Below, piece after piece: positions 10,416 through 21,213 of a stretch of DNA of 64,000 bases. How positions within the stretch are numbered: position 1 is the first letter of the stretch; every line of letters starts with the position of its first letter. The position numbers and the translations under genes are program-made. This stretch comes from Cladochytrium replicatum (taxonomy: Eukaryota > Chytridiomycota > Chytridiomycetes > Cladochytriales > Cladochytriaceae): positions 1 through 64,000 of the forward strand of contig JAHLKD010000053.1 in NCBI GenBank assembly GCA_025526935.1, given 5' to 3'. The notes under the pieces were generated by a model. The model was not told the origin of the DNA. It made no database searches and saw only the letters and a list, made by a program, of their open reading frames with translations.

Positions 10416-11171
10416 TCTGTTGCAAAACAGTCAGTCCCTCTTGAGACATAAACGCATTTTAAGTGGACGCTCCCAAGGTCTGTTAACCGTCAACGCTGCA
10501 ATTCTTTTCGCACTGATCAGATCACCACATGCACGCAAGCCACTTTTGTCCCACCCACACAGCCCGCCCATCTGCCGTCCCCTATATAACGCCCAAATTG
10601 CCTTAATTGAAACGACTGGAGGGAGTGGCGATTCCTCTGTAGCACCGAAGCCTTTAAATTTGGTGAATCGGGTAGTGGATGTTTCTCTGCGGGGATCCAA
10701 CATTACCGGGGTTAATTTCTGCCGAGGATCGGTCGGTACCAAGGTCGCAGTGGACAGTGGCTGTGGGTGGAAACTCGCAGCGACGGTCCTCAAAGACGCG
10801 GGCATTGGCTCAGGCGGTTCTAAGTCCCGAACAGGCAGCACCGCGCGCTGTGCTCGGTGGACCGGTAGCCGGTCTGAAGAAATCCCTGGTAGTGCTCCCA
10901 GAGTTGCAAACTACTATCTTTTTGCCACTCCCGGAACCAAACGTTCTGGCATTGCCTGCAGTAACAGCCAATTGCTCGCATCTTACTGTGCGATAATGTT
11001 AGTTCTCTTATGCCGCTGCATCTTGCCCGCAACAGTTAGTTAAACTATTGAATAATCATGCATATTTCACTCGTTTTATGGTTGACTTCGGTGGATACTG
11101 TCCCATATCAACCACCACTGAACAAATCGTGATTGTCTGCTTGTTCCAACACATGCACACCAAACTGCGTG
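10416..11171. repeat. Dispersed repeat copy 1 (partner at 19888-20648)
   Basis: Nearly identical over its whole length to 19888-20648, same orientation. Differences I can see are few: aaaac/aaacc near the start, gttaaccg versus gttaaaaagaaccg, tataacgcc versus tataaggcc, aaatttgg versus aaattgg, cttatgcc versus cttatccc, and cttcgg versus ctttgg. It contains a TATA-box-like ccctatataac near 10583. A long plus ORF here (224 codons) is frameshifted in copy 2 at the aaatttgg/aaattgg site, so it is probably not a conserved protein. The block shows TGTTG near its start and CAACA near 11147, like LTR ends, but the shared sequence continues about 20 bases past CAACA. Element class unresolved. Confidence 0.85.
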
Positions 11172-11189
11172 GTAGTCTATGAGAAAGAC

Positions 11190-12400
11190 GTCAAAGTTAG
11201 TTTCTCATATCATATCCACAGCACCCTGCTCTCCAGGATTGCCGGGCAACTTGGAAGCTACACTTACGTAGCAGACTTAGAGACGGTATATCATCTGAAG
11301 AAGGCTCATAGTTGCATATTTGTTTATATTTGAGATTCCAGGTACAAGATACGGTAGCTTCCGGCTTATCATTGGCAAAGACAAACGTCCTCAGGGTCCC
11401 CGAAATTTGACTCACGCCTTGCAGTGACAATGCAAACGTGTTCTGTCGGCATTCTTACACTTTCATTTGTGATACCAAACCTCAGCTCTGATGAATCCCG
11501 GGACGTCGTTGTTCATCTTACAACATGTGACAATTTCCGATAGCCAGCAGGAGTTTCGGAAACTAGGGGAAGAAATGCCGCTCTTCTCGATATCAGGATC
11601 ATTTCGCACTAGTCAAAATCTTTCTCGCTCCATTCCCGCCCACATTGCACGGTTCAGGCAACCCCAGATGCTCCCGATGACCACGTCTCAGCCATCCGCT
11701 TCTTTAAGCAAAACTTCCGATTGCAGGTGAAATCCATCGTCAAACGAAATGCGTGCCCTCACAGGATGGTATGGTATCTCGCGCAAAGCGATCCAAAGTA
11801 TTGCGAGGCTTGTTCGCTCCATTCAGTTTAAAACAAACCCAAGGTTCGCTCGATCCGAGTCTACCAGCACACAGAGATGGATGCAGAACCGGAAGTGTTG
11901 AGGATCCGCGAAAAGGTGGAGGTCGAACGATCGTTGAAGGATTTCGAAGCACAGGCGCATCATGGATCCCGAGGGTTCCAATACTACGTTGGTCTAGCAC
12001 GGGAGATAGCGGAGATCTGAAAAAGATCGGTGATCCCGGCAGGTTCTAGAGCGTACACGAGGCAAGTGCGGTCCACACTGTCGATAAAGCGCACACTTTC
12101 GATCAACGTGCCCAGTGCCAAGCCGTTTTCGACGCGGCTTGTTAGAAATGCCTCAGTTCGAAGCCCGAGCGCCAGATTAACCGCGTTAGCTCCAATTTAT
12201 CATACAGAATTTGCGAGTCCCGCTGTTATGAGATTGCAATCGGGGAGTTCACCTCAAGATCATCCTGGCATCCAGCAAACGGAACACTTTGACCCGGCGG
12301 TCTGGGATATAGCCGGAAAGAATCACGGCCCAGCTTGACAAATGAAGTGGTCTTCAACTCCAGCAAACAAAGAATACCTGATACTTGATGCGATACACTC
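11190..12400 (+). pseudogene. Remnant of a VWA-RING family gene (C-terminal part)
   Basis: This stretch parallels the C-terminal half of the disrupted VWA-RING gene at 13890-14600, on the same strand. Matching pieces: VADLETV (near 11269) against VAELETV (near 13934); IRFFKQNFRLQVKSIVKR (near 11690) against IRFFKQNFRLQVKTIIKD (near 14055); EAQAHHGSRGFQYYVGLARE (near 11950) against a similar block near 14290; and RAYTRQV (near 12050) against RAYTSQL. No single frame spans the region and stops interrupt each piece, so it is a decayed paralogue. It begins directly after repeat copy 1. Confidence 0.6.
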
Positions 12401-12699
12401 GAAGACTTGAAAGGAAACCAGAAAATCTGGTTGAACATGGTGCATCGAACTGAAACAACTGTATCTTTCTCTGACAGTCAACCAAAACGTGGAAACCAAA
12501 CGTGTACGTGTGATACTGCAACGTTGGATACAGATGTGAAGAAAATATAAACAGTATTAACAATGAAAGCTTTGATTTCTTTTCTTGAAAAGAAAAAGAT
12601 CCCTCACGAATCGATTGACTTAAATTCACAGCTGTCATGCCATCACGTGATACGCCGTCCCACCACGTGCACTATGCATCACCTGTTCGGGGTTGATGG

Positions 12700-13175
12700 G
12701 ACCAGTAAGCCAAAATCAGAATACCAGAGTACCCAGCTGGAGGAATCAAACATGGACGAGCTATCACCAGCAGCGGCACAACATCAGCTGCCTCACCTGA
12801 TGACTGCCCGCTCTGTCCCGAAACTCTGAATCAGTGCGGCGATGTCGCCATCATGAATCGCGGTGAGCAATCCATCAAATTCCATTGTCATAATGTACTT
12901 ATTCGCGACTGACTGATAGGCTGTGGTCATTCAGTCCATGTGCAATGTCTCAAGGACTCCATCGCTCACAAGCTCCGGACGTGCGCCATCTGCCGTCAGC
13001 CGTATCCTAACGAACTTATCCAACTCGTCATGAGCTCTTCGAAAGCCAAGAGAAGAGACCGCTCTGGAAATCAAGGAGCACCACCGGCGGGAACAGCGCG
13101 AGCAACAACTCCGTCAACAGAACACAGGGCTGGCCCTCGTTTCCGCGTGATGGCCCGCACCGTATCCATAGGTAA
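12700..13175 (+). pseudogene. RING-finger exons of a disrupted VWA-RING gene
   Basis: The frame reads DDCPLCPETLNQCGDVAIMN, then a GT-AG intron (about 12863-12919), then GCGHSVHVQCLKDSIAHKLR followed by TCAICRQPYP. The Cys/His order C-x2-C, C-x-H, H-x2-C, C-x2-C is a complete RING, suggesting a ubiquitin ligase origin. A basic tail follows and ends at a donor-like gtaagg near 13172. The RING frame has an upstream in-frame stop near 12707 and no ATG, so the N-terminus is lost or lies in an undetected exon. The VWA that should follow is on the opposite strand. Confidence 0.6.
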
Positions 13176-13244
13176 GGGTCAAACATCTAAAGCATCATCC
13201 GATCAATTCAACTGAATCAATATCTTTCTCTTCAACCCTTACTT

Positions 13245-13824
13245 CAGCTCATGAAAGTCTCTCTCAAAATCTTCGTATCGGAAAGCTGGATTGTTGTCTT
13301 TGCCGTCACTGAGCAAGAAGATTCCCACAACCGAGTTCTTCGTTCGTCGTCCTTTCAATATCTCCAACGCCTTCTCAATCCCAGTATGCATTGCTGTTCC
13401 AGACCCCGCATCGAGACCTTCAATCACAGTGCAGATCCACAGAGTGGTCCATTCGCACAAGATTCGCACGGATTTCCGCACTGTCCGAGAACCTCACGAT
13501 CGTCAAGCGGTCATTGATATGCGTCAATCCATTGACGAGATAATGTAGTGTCTGCTTGACATATGTGATCTTGGCTCCGGCCATGCTCCCACTCGTATCG
13601 ACGACGATACACGGGTTGAGTTTGTTCGGCTTCTGTGGTTCCAAGCGAGCGAACAGAAATGTTCAAAAGAACGCGGAGGTGCTGTATTCGCTGAGTATCT
13701 GGATAGAGCTGTACTCGGGATTAGCAGTGACCTTTGGTACGAGCATTGAAAATTCTACATCACTGTCCGCAGCAACCAGTTCGTCTTCGGGATGTCTCGA
13801 ATGTGAATGGAATCCGTCTCTCAT
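13245..13824 (-). pseudogene. Inverted VWA domain of the same gene, frameshifted
   Basis: On the minus strand a pre-VWA segment (DVEFSMLVPKVTANPEYSSI, then QILSEYSTSAF) is followed by an in-frame TGA. Next comes the VWA with its MIDAS motif (IVVDTSGSMAG), then RLTIVRFSDSAEIRANL, a frame change, GSGTAMHTGIEKALEIL and VVGIFLLSDGKDN. The VWA metal-site residues DxSGS, the T of the GT block and D of SDGKD are present. The stop and the frame change argue for a dead fragment. Its orientation is opposite to the RING on its left and the C-terminal part on its right, as if the middle of the gene had been flipped. Confidence 0.65.
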
Positions 13825-13889
13825 GACAGGTATATAACAGAATAACAGAGGAGATGAAGATGCATCTACCTGACCACCATCATAGCACC

Positions 13890-14893
13890 ATATTATCCAG
13901 AATCGCCAGGAACATGGAAGTTAAAGTAACGTGGCTGAATTAGAGACAGTACGTCGCGAACTGGGCTGTCGATTAGGCATACGGCTCACAAAATACATTA
14001 TAGATTCATGACACAATTACACATGTGCCACCAGGAACCGTATCTCAGACATTCGCTTCTTCAAGCAAAACTTCCGTCTTCAAGTGAAAACCATCATCAA
14101 GGACATGCGTCACCTTTCTGCACGCGAGACTTCCCACACTGCGTTCGAAAGCATCGCGAAACTCACCGCTCAATATATCTTCGAAAGCATCCAGGTTCAA
14201 CAGCCACTTCAATTCCAAACTACGAAGTTCAGGAGCACCAATCGTGGTACCGGCATGATTTTGAGGTTGGACAGTTGTTGAAGAAGCTCGAGACGCAGGC
14301 TCTTTATTATGGATCCGGAGGGGAACGAGTACTATTTTGCACTTAGGAAAGAGATCGTGGAGGTTCGGAAGCGCTCGACAGACAAAGCGGATTTCAGAGC
14401 TTACACGTCGCAACTGGGATCGATACTATCAACTCAGCGCTCCGTTGCGCCAACGTCCCATGCTTCGGAGCACTATTGCACAAGGTCGGTAGGCTCGGCC
14501 CGAATGAGCAGCATGAAGGCTAGGACGAGCGGTGCTGCTCCGAATCCGGCTGTGTCTTCAGCCGTGCCTTCAGGGCAGAGTTGAGGAGATTATGCGCGGT
14601 ACCAGGCAAATCATGGGTAGCATCCTCTGGGACCCAGCCGGCCGACTCAATCTAGTTCATGGGATACTTTTCGTAGTGCACTAGGAGAGCTGACAAATGC
14701 ACGGTCAATGCCGCCTGGAACACAACCTGGGCAGATAAATCAATGGATGAACTCTTCTGGACCACAGCCAGTGAAGATGCAAGCCCGGTCAATGCCACCC
14801 GGAACACAACCTGTGCAAGAGAATTCGGCAATTTTTGATATGGCTGGAATGATCAAGGACCTGGTTGACGAATGTGGACCGGCTCCAAAATGA
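13890..14893 (+). pseudogene. C-terminal part of the disrupted VWA-RING gene
   Basis: Plus-strand pieces include VAELETVRRELGCRLGIRLT, ISDIRFFKQNFRLQVKTIIK with DMRHLSARETSHTAFESIAK, and YYFALRKEIVEVRKRSTDKA ending near 14584. A further open piece (about 14620-14893) contains two copies of SMPPGTQP, encoded by a direct repeat at about 14703 and 14787, and ends DLVDECGPAPK. The frame changes between pieces. A homologous set lies at 11190-12400. The helical, charged character fits the region after the VWA in VWA-RING proteins. Confidence 0.55.
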
Positions 14894-15192
14894 GAATGCA
14901 ACATGAAGAAATACGAGATCACTTAGCAGCAACTGAAAAACTTTCTTGCGAAAACAAGAACCAAGGAAAATAGCAACAACGGAATCGGGAATGGATCATC
15001 TGACAGAAAACAACATCAATCGCGGACAAATGCCACCCGACGGCGAAGAATCCAATGAACTATATATGTCTAATACTGCAATCATGAATACAATGCGATT
15101 GAGAAGTCCAAAGGAAAGGACGGGCAGCCCATGACTGCCATTGAACCAATAATCAACAATAAATAAAGCAAAGGGCATGTTCTTTCCCCCTG
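14894..15192. other. Intergenic
   Basis: Spacer between the pseudogene and MED31. No gene recognised. Confidence 0.5.
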
Positions 15193-15747
15193 CTAAAGGC
15201 GCATACCATCGTCCTTTATAATCACTTCCTCCTCCTTAACTTTAGTCTCACTTTGAAGCCTCGCACGTTCCTCTTCTTCCTCTTCCTCTTTTGTCTTCAT
15301 CCACAACCCGCTTCGATTTCGATACCACTGCCACGAGAAAAATTCCTTCTGATGTACAAACAGCGCAGTCTCCGTTCCCTTGAGCGCCTCTCTGAACTCA
15401 CGATGCTGTAGTAAATCGAGGATCTCGAGTGCGTAAGGGTAAACGATGTATTTCGCATACTCGGGTCTGTGCCAGTAACGGAGGTAGGAGAGGTAATTGA
15501 TGAATGCGCGATCGTTCATAAAGTTTCTTTGGGCAAGGACTGTTGTGTGCGGCCTTTTTTAGAGTGATGTGATGAAACGGGGGATCCTTTTGAGAAACTT
15601 ACATTGGAGATACATTGGATTTGCCAGACATTGGACGAACTCGAGCTCCAGCTGGAATCTGAGTCTGGCTTCCTCTGCGCTTTCTGGAAGAATGAATTCC
15701 TTTGTCGTTTGTGGTTCGTCTGTAGCGATTTCCATTGGATCGTCCAT
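15193..15747 (-). CDS. MED31: Mediator complex subunit 31 (Soh1)
   Basis: Two exons on the minus strand (15603-15747 and 15193-15539) join across a 63-base GT-AG intron to 163 residues. The Soh1 core is unmistakable: RFQLELEFVQCLANPMYLQ, FLAQRNFMNDRAFINYLSYL, RYWHRPEYAKYIVYPYALEI, LDLLQHREFREAL. Med31 sits at the Mediator middle module and supports RNA polymerase II transcription in the nucleus. The C-terminus adds an acidic Glu tract and a lysine-rich end beyond the conserved domain. It is divergent from the short-chain dehydrogenase, with about 200 bases shared between starts. Confidence 0.95.
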
Positions 15748-15861
15748 TTAAAATATTGAAAATGTCGAAGGTCTTTGAAAGCGTGGCTGGACTTCAAAAC
15801 ATTAGCGTTAGAGTGAATAGTTATTTATTATTTAGTCAATTTCTATTTTTGTGGTCTAATG

Positions 15862-15920
15862 ATAGCAATAGCAAAGCAACGATATCAATAGCAATGATAG
15901 CAATAGCAATAGCAAGCGAT
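15862..15920. repeat. AGCAAT/GATAGC microsatellite
   Basis: Imperfect repeats of agcaat and gatagc lie directly upstream of the dehydrogenase start, in the MED31/SDR divergent promoter. Confidence 0.7.
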
Positions 15921-15944
15921 ATTGACATCTGGATCCAATTCGAA

Positions 15945-16970
15945 ATGCAAACTTTCATTCCGCTCCACGTCGTCATGCCCAACATTCTCATCGTCGGTGG
16001 TTCAAGCGCCCTCTCCCTCGCCATCCGTGCGCACTACGAGACCCTTTCGAACCCACCTACCGTTTTCACGACCGCACGAGGCGCAACCACGCAACCCAAT
16101 GCAATCGGCGGGATCGACATGGAAGACGACGAGTGCGGCGCAAAGCTAGTCCGCGCACTCCCCAAAGGCACGCAATTCGACGTCGTATATCTTGTCGCTG
16201 GATACTTTACGACCGACACGATTGAAACCATCAACTGGAAAGAATGCAGAAAGTACGACAACAAATATTTTGGACAAATGATACAAGTGCATGAACGAAA
16301 CACATTCTGATGCAGGATGGTGGAGATTTGCGCTTTCGGACCGTTGAAAATCAGTAGCGCTTTGGCAACCGAGGGGATGCTTCCGGCTGGAGCGAAAGTG
16401 GTGTTCATCACTTCTGAAGGAGGATCGATTGGACTGAGGACAGAAGGCGAAGGAGGAGGAAACTACGGACATCATGTCTCGAAAGCTGCGGTAAAGTCAC
16501 TCTTGCTGCCCCAATGATTGAATCGTGCATTCATAATCCACTTATCGCAAGGCGAACGCAGTTGGCAAGATCATGTCGTGGGATATGAAGGAGCGAGGGG
16601 TGGCAGTTGTGATGGTTCATGTAGGAAACATGGATCATATTGCGTTTATGTGTTCATGAGCATCCTATGCTAGCCTGGCTTCATGCGCACGAAGATGACA
16701 GCGCATTATGCTCAATACTACGACGACGGTGGAGGTACCAGCTCATTGACAATACGTATCATCTAGATGAACTGATTGCAATCACTTTTCTTTAGCTGTC
16801 ACGGCAGATGTTGTTGTCGGTCCTCTGCTTCGAGTTGTCGAGGAGCTTAATCTAGAGAACACCGGACGATTCATCGCTTCGATGGGACTCCAAGGGTTTA
16901 ACCCAAACGCAATCGCGTACATAAAGCAACTTGACGCGGAGCGAAAGGACGAGTTCAAAATGGGGTGAGC
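15945..16970 (+). CDS. Short-chain dehydrogenase/reductase
   Basis: Four exons join in frame, the first 15945-16252 and the second starting at 16316. The Rossmann N-terminus is MPNILIVGGSSALSLAI, a C-factor-like glycine pattern. FDVVYLVAGYF occupies the NNAG position. The catalytic Tyr/Lys come from the block GGNYGHHVSKAA (Y-x3-K spelled YGHHVSK). After it VAVVMVH joins PGFMRTKMT across an intron, the usual PG motif. This places it in the classical SDR superfamily (NAD(P)-dependent oxidoreductases), near the C-factor/sniffer-like group. Start may be 15945 or the ATG at 15975, which begins right at the Rossmann strand. Substrate unknown. Confidence 0.8.
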
Positions 16971-17149
16971 GGAGGTCTGAACAACTAGATACCCAGTTCG
17001 TTGATCGGCCAAACCACAGCGTCAAAGATTTGACCACGACTCAGTACACTCCAGTCGAACTGCCATGGTAACAGCAGTGCGGATCAAGTTTTGTTAACGT
17101 GGCGGTATTGCTCGAACATGTCCAATTTGTATGTGTATATTTAGCCCTA

Positions 17150-18701
17150 TCAATACGACATCGTGTCCTTGATCGCCTCAGCACATCGAGCGGCACTCGG
17201 AACATAGAACCGCTCAAACGCCAATGGGAACGGCGTGTCCCACCCTGTAACCCGCTGGATGGGCGCTTCTAGTCTCAAGAAGCAACGCTCCTGAATCGTA
17301 GCTGCGATTTCTCCCGCAAACCCACCGGTCTGGGGCGCCTCATGGGAAATGATCAGCCTTCCAGTCTTGTTCACCGACTGATTGTAGGAAATAGTAAGTA
17401 TACGGGGAATATTGGAGGAGATTGATTAGACATACGTTGGCGACTGTTTCGATGTCCCACGGAACGATCGACCGAAGGTCGATGAGTTCGCATGAGAGTC
17501 CTGGGATCGCTTTCTCCGCCATCGCAATTGCGGTTTCGAGGACGTAGAGTTGAGAGCCCCATCCCACAATGGTTACGTCTTTGCCTGGATAGAAACTGTT
17601 CAGAATAGCGGACCGAGATCTTGTTAAATGGGCTCACCTTCTTTGAGGACTTCCGCTTTTCCGAGTGGAAGGGTGTAGTCTGCCATGGGTACTTGTTCAA
17701 CTGTAGAAATACATTGTGAGTGTGACGACGCATTGGTAATCAAAGTCAAATCAATACCTGCACCGCGATACAAAATCTTCGGCTCCATGAATATAACGGG
17801 GTTCGGATCCCTGATAGCAGCCAATAACAACCCTTTCGCTTGAATGGGTGATCGAGGAATCACAACCTGATATTCGACAGAGATGGTCACTTATTGTCAC
17901 ATTGCTGAGACCACTTTCTATTACAACACACCTTCAAACCTGGCGCATGTGCAAAGAATGCTTCGGGGCTCTGCGAATGGTACAACCCGCCATGCCCGAT
18001 CGCCATGCACGGCATCCGCACCGTCAGCCCCCCGCACGAGAACTCTCCGCCGCTGCGATACCGATACTTTGCAGCCTCGTTTACGAGCTGATCGAACGCC
18101 GGGAAGACGTAATCTGCAAACTGGATCTCAGCGATCGCGGTGTGGCCCGCGGATGCAAGGCCGATTCCGAAGGCGACGATGCCCTGTTCTGTGAGAGGAG
18201 TGTTGAAGACACGATCCGCGCCGAATTTGGGAGCGAGGCCCATGGAGCAGCGGAATACTCCGCCGAAGGAGACATCTTCGCCGAACAAGACTGGAACAGT
18301 GGGTGTGAGGGACATGAGGGTGGAGAAATTAGGAGCTTTACCTGCAGTGTCATCTTTGGCGAGTGCAGTGTGGAGCGCCTCGTTGACCGCTTGGTACAAG
18401 TTGATCTTGGCTGTTTCTCCTGTATGATTTCAGTATCAGTACCCAATCTGTAGATCCAAAATGCAATCGATCTTGCAAACATACCGCCACCAAGATGCTT
18501 CAATTCTGGGGTTGCGAAGACCTGATCCCTGGAAGACCTGAGAATCTTTGAGGTAGCTAGTCCGGGTAGTGAGGCTGCATCGGGATGGTTGTTGCTGGAG
18601 CTTGCGTACGAGCGGTTCTGTAGGCATGCACAAGCTGCGAGTGACTTTGGCTTCTGTACGAATTTCCGTCCTACGCTGAGGGCAATTCTTCTGGTGGCCA
18701 T
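17150..18701 (-). CDS. BCKDHB: Branched-chain 2-oxoacid dehydrogenase E1 beta subunit, mitochondrial
   Basis: Multi-exon minus-strand gene. The N-terminus ([14 protein letters not shown]...) is Arg/Ser-rich without acids, a likely mitochondrial presequence. The core reads [137 protein letters not shown], ending with a transketolase C-terminal domain ([17 protein letters not shown]). [12 protein letters not shown] and the E1-beta layout favour BCKDH over pyruvate dehydrogenase. It forms the alpha2-beta2 E1 that decarboxylates valine-, leucine- and isoleucine-derived 2-oxoacids. One intron splits DDTA/VLFGED; another lies between GLK and VVIPR. Confidence 0.9.
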
Positions 18702-19019
18702 CGAAACGTTTGGGTTCGAGTGGTGGGTGGCGCACGTTCCGGGAAACAAGAAACCCAACTAATATCAGACTAAAAACCATGTTTGGAATGATTGAATCGC
18801 TACAGAGGTGGATTGAAAATCAACCATCCCATTCGTTTATTGGAAACAGTTTCTAGATAAAAACACAGCTCTGATAAACATCAATGGGGTCACAAAATTG
18901 TTCGTGGGAACCGCACAGAAACCGCTCAACCACTCACCTCGAAAATCATACAATTCCCTCAAGTCACAAAACCCAAACGACTAGGCGCTCACCCACTGAT
19001 TTCACCCCTCTCCACCAGC
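18702..19019. other. Intergenic
   Basis: BCKDHB 5' flank. Open frames here have no recognisable protein character. Confidence 0.5.
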
Positions 19020-19190
19020 CCCAACTAGTCGAAGAACATGGAATGGATTTTCGAACTCCTCAGGTCTCGCCGTCGCTGAGCACGATGATCTACTCCGTTG
19101 CGTTTTTTATTCATCATGCCCTCAGTTGTCCCGGCAGCTTTCTTGATCCCAGTGTGAGTTGCAGTACCATCTCCTGTCTCCCACGTCCAG
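19020..19190 (-). pseudogene. Short VWA-domain relic
   Basis: On the minus strand GTATHTGIKKA is followed in another frame by IIVLSDGET. These correspond to GTAMHTGIEKA and FLLSDGKDN in the inverted VWA at 13245-13644, and the DNA aligns visibly (ccgtcgctgagca... against ccgtcactgagca...). The frames are broken, so this is a third VWA-RING family remnant. Confidence 0.5.
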
Positions 19191-19887
19191 ACACTTGCTT
19201 GTTACTTCACGAGATGTGATGTGCCCATCCGATCCAACTTGCTTCTGACATCAACCTGTCACCCACCAACGCCTGTTGATAGTCTCAGTCCATTCTTAAC
19301 TTCAATGCCGCACCCAATCAAAGTCGTTGAGCGTCAGTTTGGTTTAGTACTGCTCGTTGATTGGAAGGTCGTCTGGTCGAGTACTTCGCGAGCTTGTTCC
19401 GTGGGTACCCGACAACTCAGATTTGCCCACAATCCTTGGATCAACCATTAATCGCCCTGAAGGCTACTCATTGGGAGACTGGGACGGCTGTGAAACGCGG
19501 CATGCATCGATTTGGACGTGGGGGGGGGGGGGGGGGGGGAGGGGGCGGGAGAGTCGTTGAGAAGAACGATATTTGAACGCTGGGTGTAAAGGATTTGATT
19601 GCCCAAGATGTGTCATGGTGAGTACACAGATTGAACAGCATGAAGTAGAACTGAAACTACAGCTTCTTCCCATCAATGGGTAAATATAATTGCAAGAACA
19701 AACCATGAATGCGACAGATTTTTCGAAGCCTGAATGATCTCAATCTTGTATTTGTTAAGAAATCCGATGGAATGAGCTTATGTTTGGTGGCTGTTTCCAC
19801 AAGGCACTTCCCTGCCCATCATCGGATTTCTTAGCAAATACTTGTCCGAGTATTTAACATTTTAACATCACAAACATATGAAAATGA
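19191..19887. other. Gene-free stretch with a 20-G run
   Basis: No intact gene. Bases 19520-19539 are 20 consecutive G, followed by A, five G, C and GGG. A plus frame nearby (RLVEYFASLFRGYPTTQ...) may be a gene relic but I cannot place it. Confidence 0.5.
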
Positions 19888-20648
19888 TCTGTTGCAAACC
19901 AGTCAGTCCCTCTTGAGACATAAACTCATTTTAAGTGGACGCTCCCAAGGTCTGTTAAAAAGAACCGTCAACGCCGCAATTCTTTTCGCACTGATCCGAT
20001 CACCACATGCACGCAAGCCACTTTTGTCCCACCCACACAGCCCGCCCATCTGCCGTCCCCTATATAAGGCCCAAATTGCCTTAATTGAAACGACTGGAGG
20101 GAGTGGCGATTCCTCTGTAGCACCGAAGCCTTTAAATTGGTGAATCGGGTAGTGGATGTTTCTCTGCGGGGATCCAACATTACCGGGGTTAATTTCTGCC
20201 GAGGATCGGTCGGTACCAAGGTCGCAGTGGACAGTGGCTGTGGGTGGAAACTCGCAGCGACGGTCCTCAAAGACGCGGGCATTGGCTCAGGCGGTTCTAA
20301 GTCCCGAACAGGCAGCACCGCGCGCTGTGCTCGGTGGACCGGTAGCCGGTCTGAAGAAATCCCTGGTAGTGCTCCCAGAGTTGCAAACTACTATCTTTTT
20401 GCCACTCCCGGAACCAAACGTTCTGGCATTGCCTGCAGTAACAGCCAATTGCTCGCATCTTACTGTGCGATAATGTTAGTTCTCTTATCCCGCTGCATCT
20501 TGCCCGCAACAGTTAGTTAAACTATTGAATAATCATGCATATTTCACTCGTTTTATGGTTGACTTTGGTGGATACTGTCCCATATCAACCACCACTGAAC
20601 AAATCGTGATTGTCTGCTTGTTCCAACACATGCACACCAAACTGCGTG
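19888..20648. repeat. Dispersed repeat copy 2 (partner at 10416-11171)
   Basis: Same orientation and almost the same sequence as copy 1, including the TATA-like motif (ccctatataagg near 20060). Outer limits are where similarity stops: tctgttgc on the left and ctgcgtg on the right. Flanks differ from copy 1. Both copies lie near VWA-RING remnants. Confidence 0.85.
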
Positions 20649-20810
20649 TCTGTCAACCCCTCTGCAAATAACTTTGTCCCAACCCTCCCCCCCGCAATAG
20701 CGAGGTCAAATCAGTCTCCTGAAACCGATACATCCAATCCCACCCCATGTCGCTTCTGAATAGCTCGATTCCTCGGTTTGTACAGTTCCAAAAAGAAACG
20801 TTTCTCTTCC

Positions 20811-20927
20811 TCAGACTGTGGAGTGTAAGAATTTGTTTACGGGGAGGAAGCGGAATGCGTTGTGTCGGAGAACCGCGAAACGGGTGATCTGTTCAAATAG
20901 TTCGTTGGGAAGTGCGGAAGTGCTCAT
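20811..20927 (-). pseudogene. F-box-like N-terminal fragment
   Basis: A 38-residue minus-strand reading begins MSTSALPNELFEQITRFAVL and contains FRFLPVNKFLH. The LPNELxxxI ... VNK pattern resembles the start of F-box and related fungal proteins. A stop follows at once and no continuation joins cleanly, so it is likely a fragment. Low certainty. Confidence 0.35.
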
Positions 20928-21213
20928 AGAAAACCCAGCGGAAGGATTATCGCCGGAAATCCTGGATGTCATCAAAACCTTTGTTGAATTATATTCTGCG
21001 TCTCCGGGTGCTAGGGAGGTATGATAGAAAAATAGCGAGATAAATACCACCGAGATATTGCATTTTGGTTAGTATGATTTTCAAGTACTGTTGGTATCAA
21101 TATTGACACTCTTCAAATACGTTCCATTTGATTGAGCTGTACCCATCGAGTGCAGCATGTTCACGTCGTCGTAGGGCGGTGGATGGCGGGGTGGCACCCG
21201 CTCAAATATCGAA

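Noticed and set aside
10369-11043. 224-codon plus-strand ORF in repeat copy 1
   Set aside because: Its counterpart in copy 2 is frameshifted near 20138, and no protein family fits.
10418-11151. Solo LTR ending TGTTG...CAACA
   Set aside because: Similarity between the two copies runs about 20 bases beyond CAACA, and no target-site duplication is visible.
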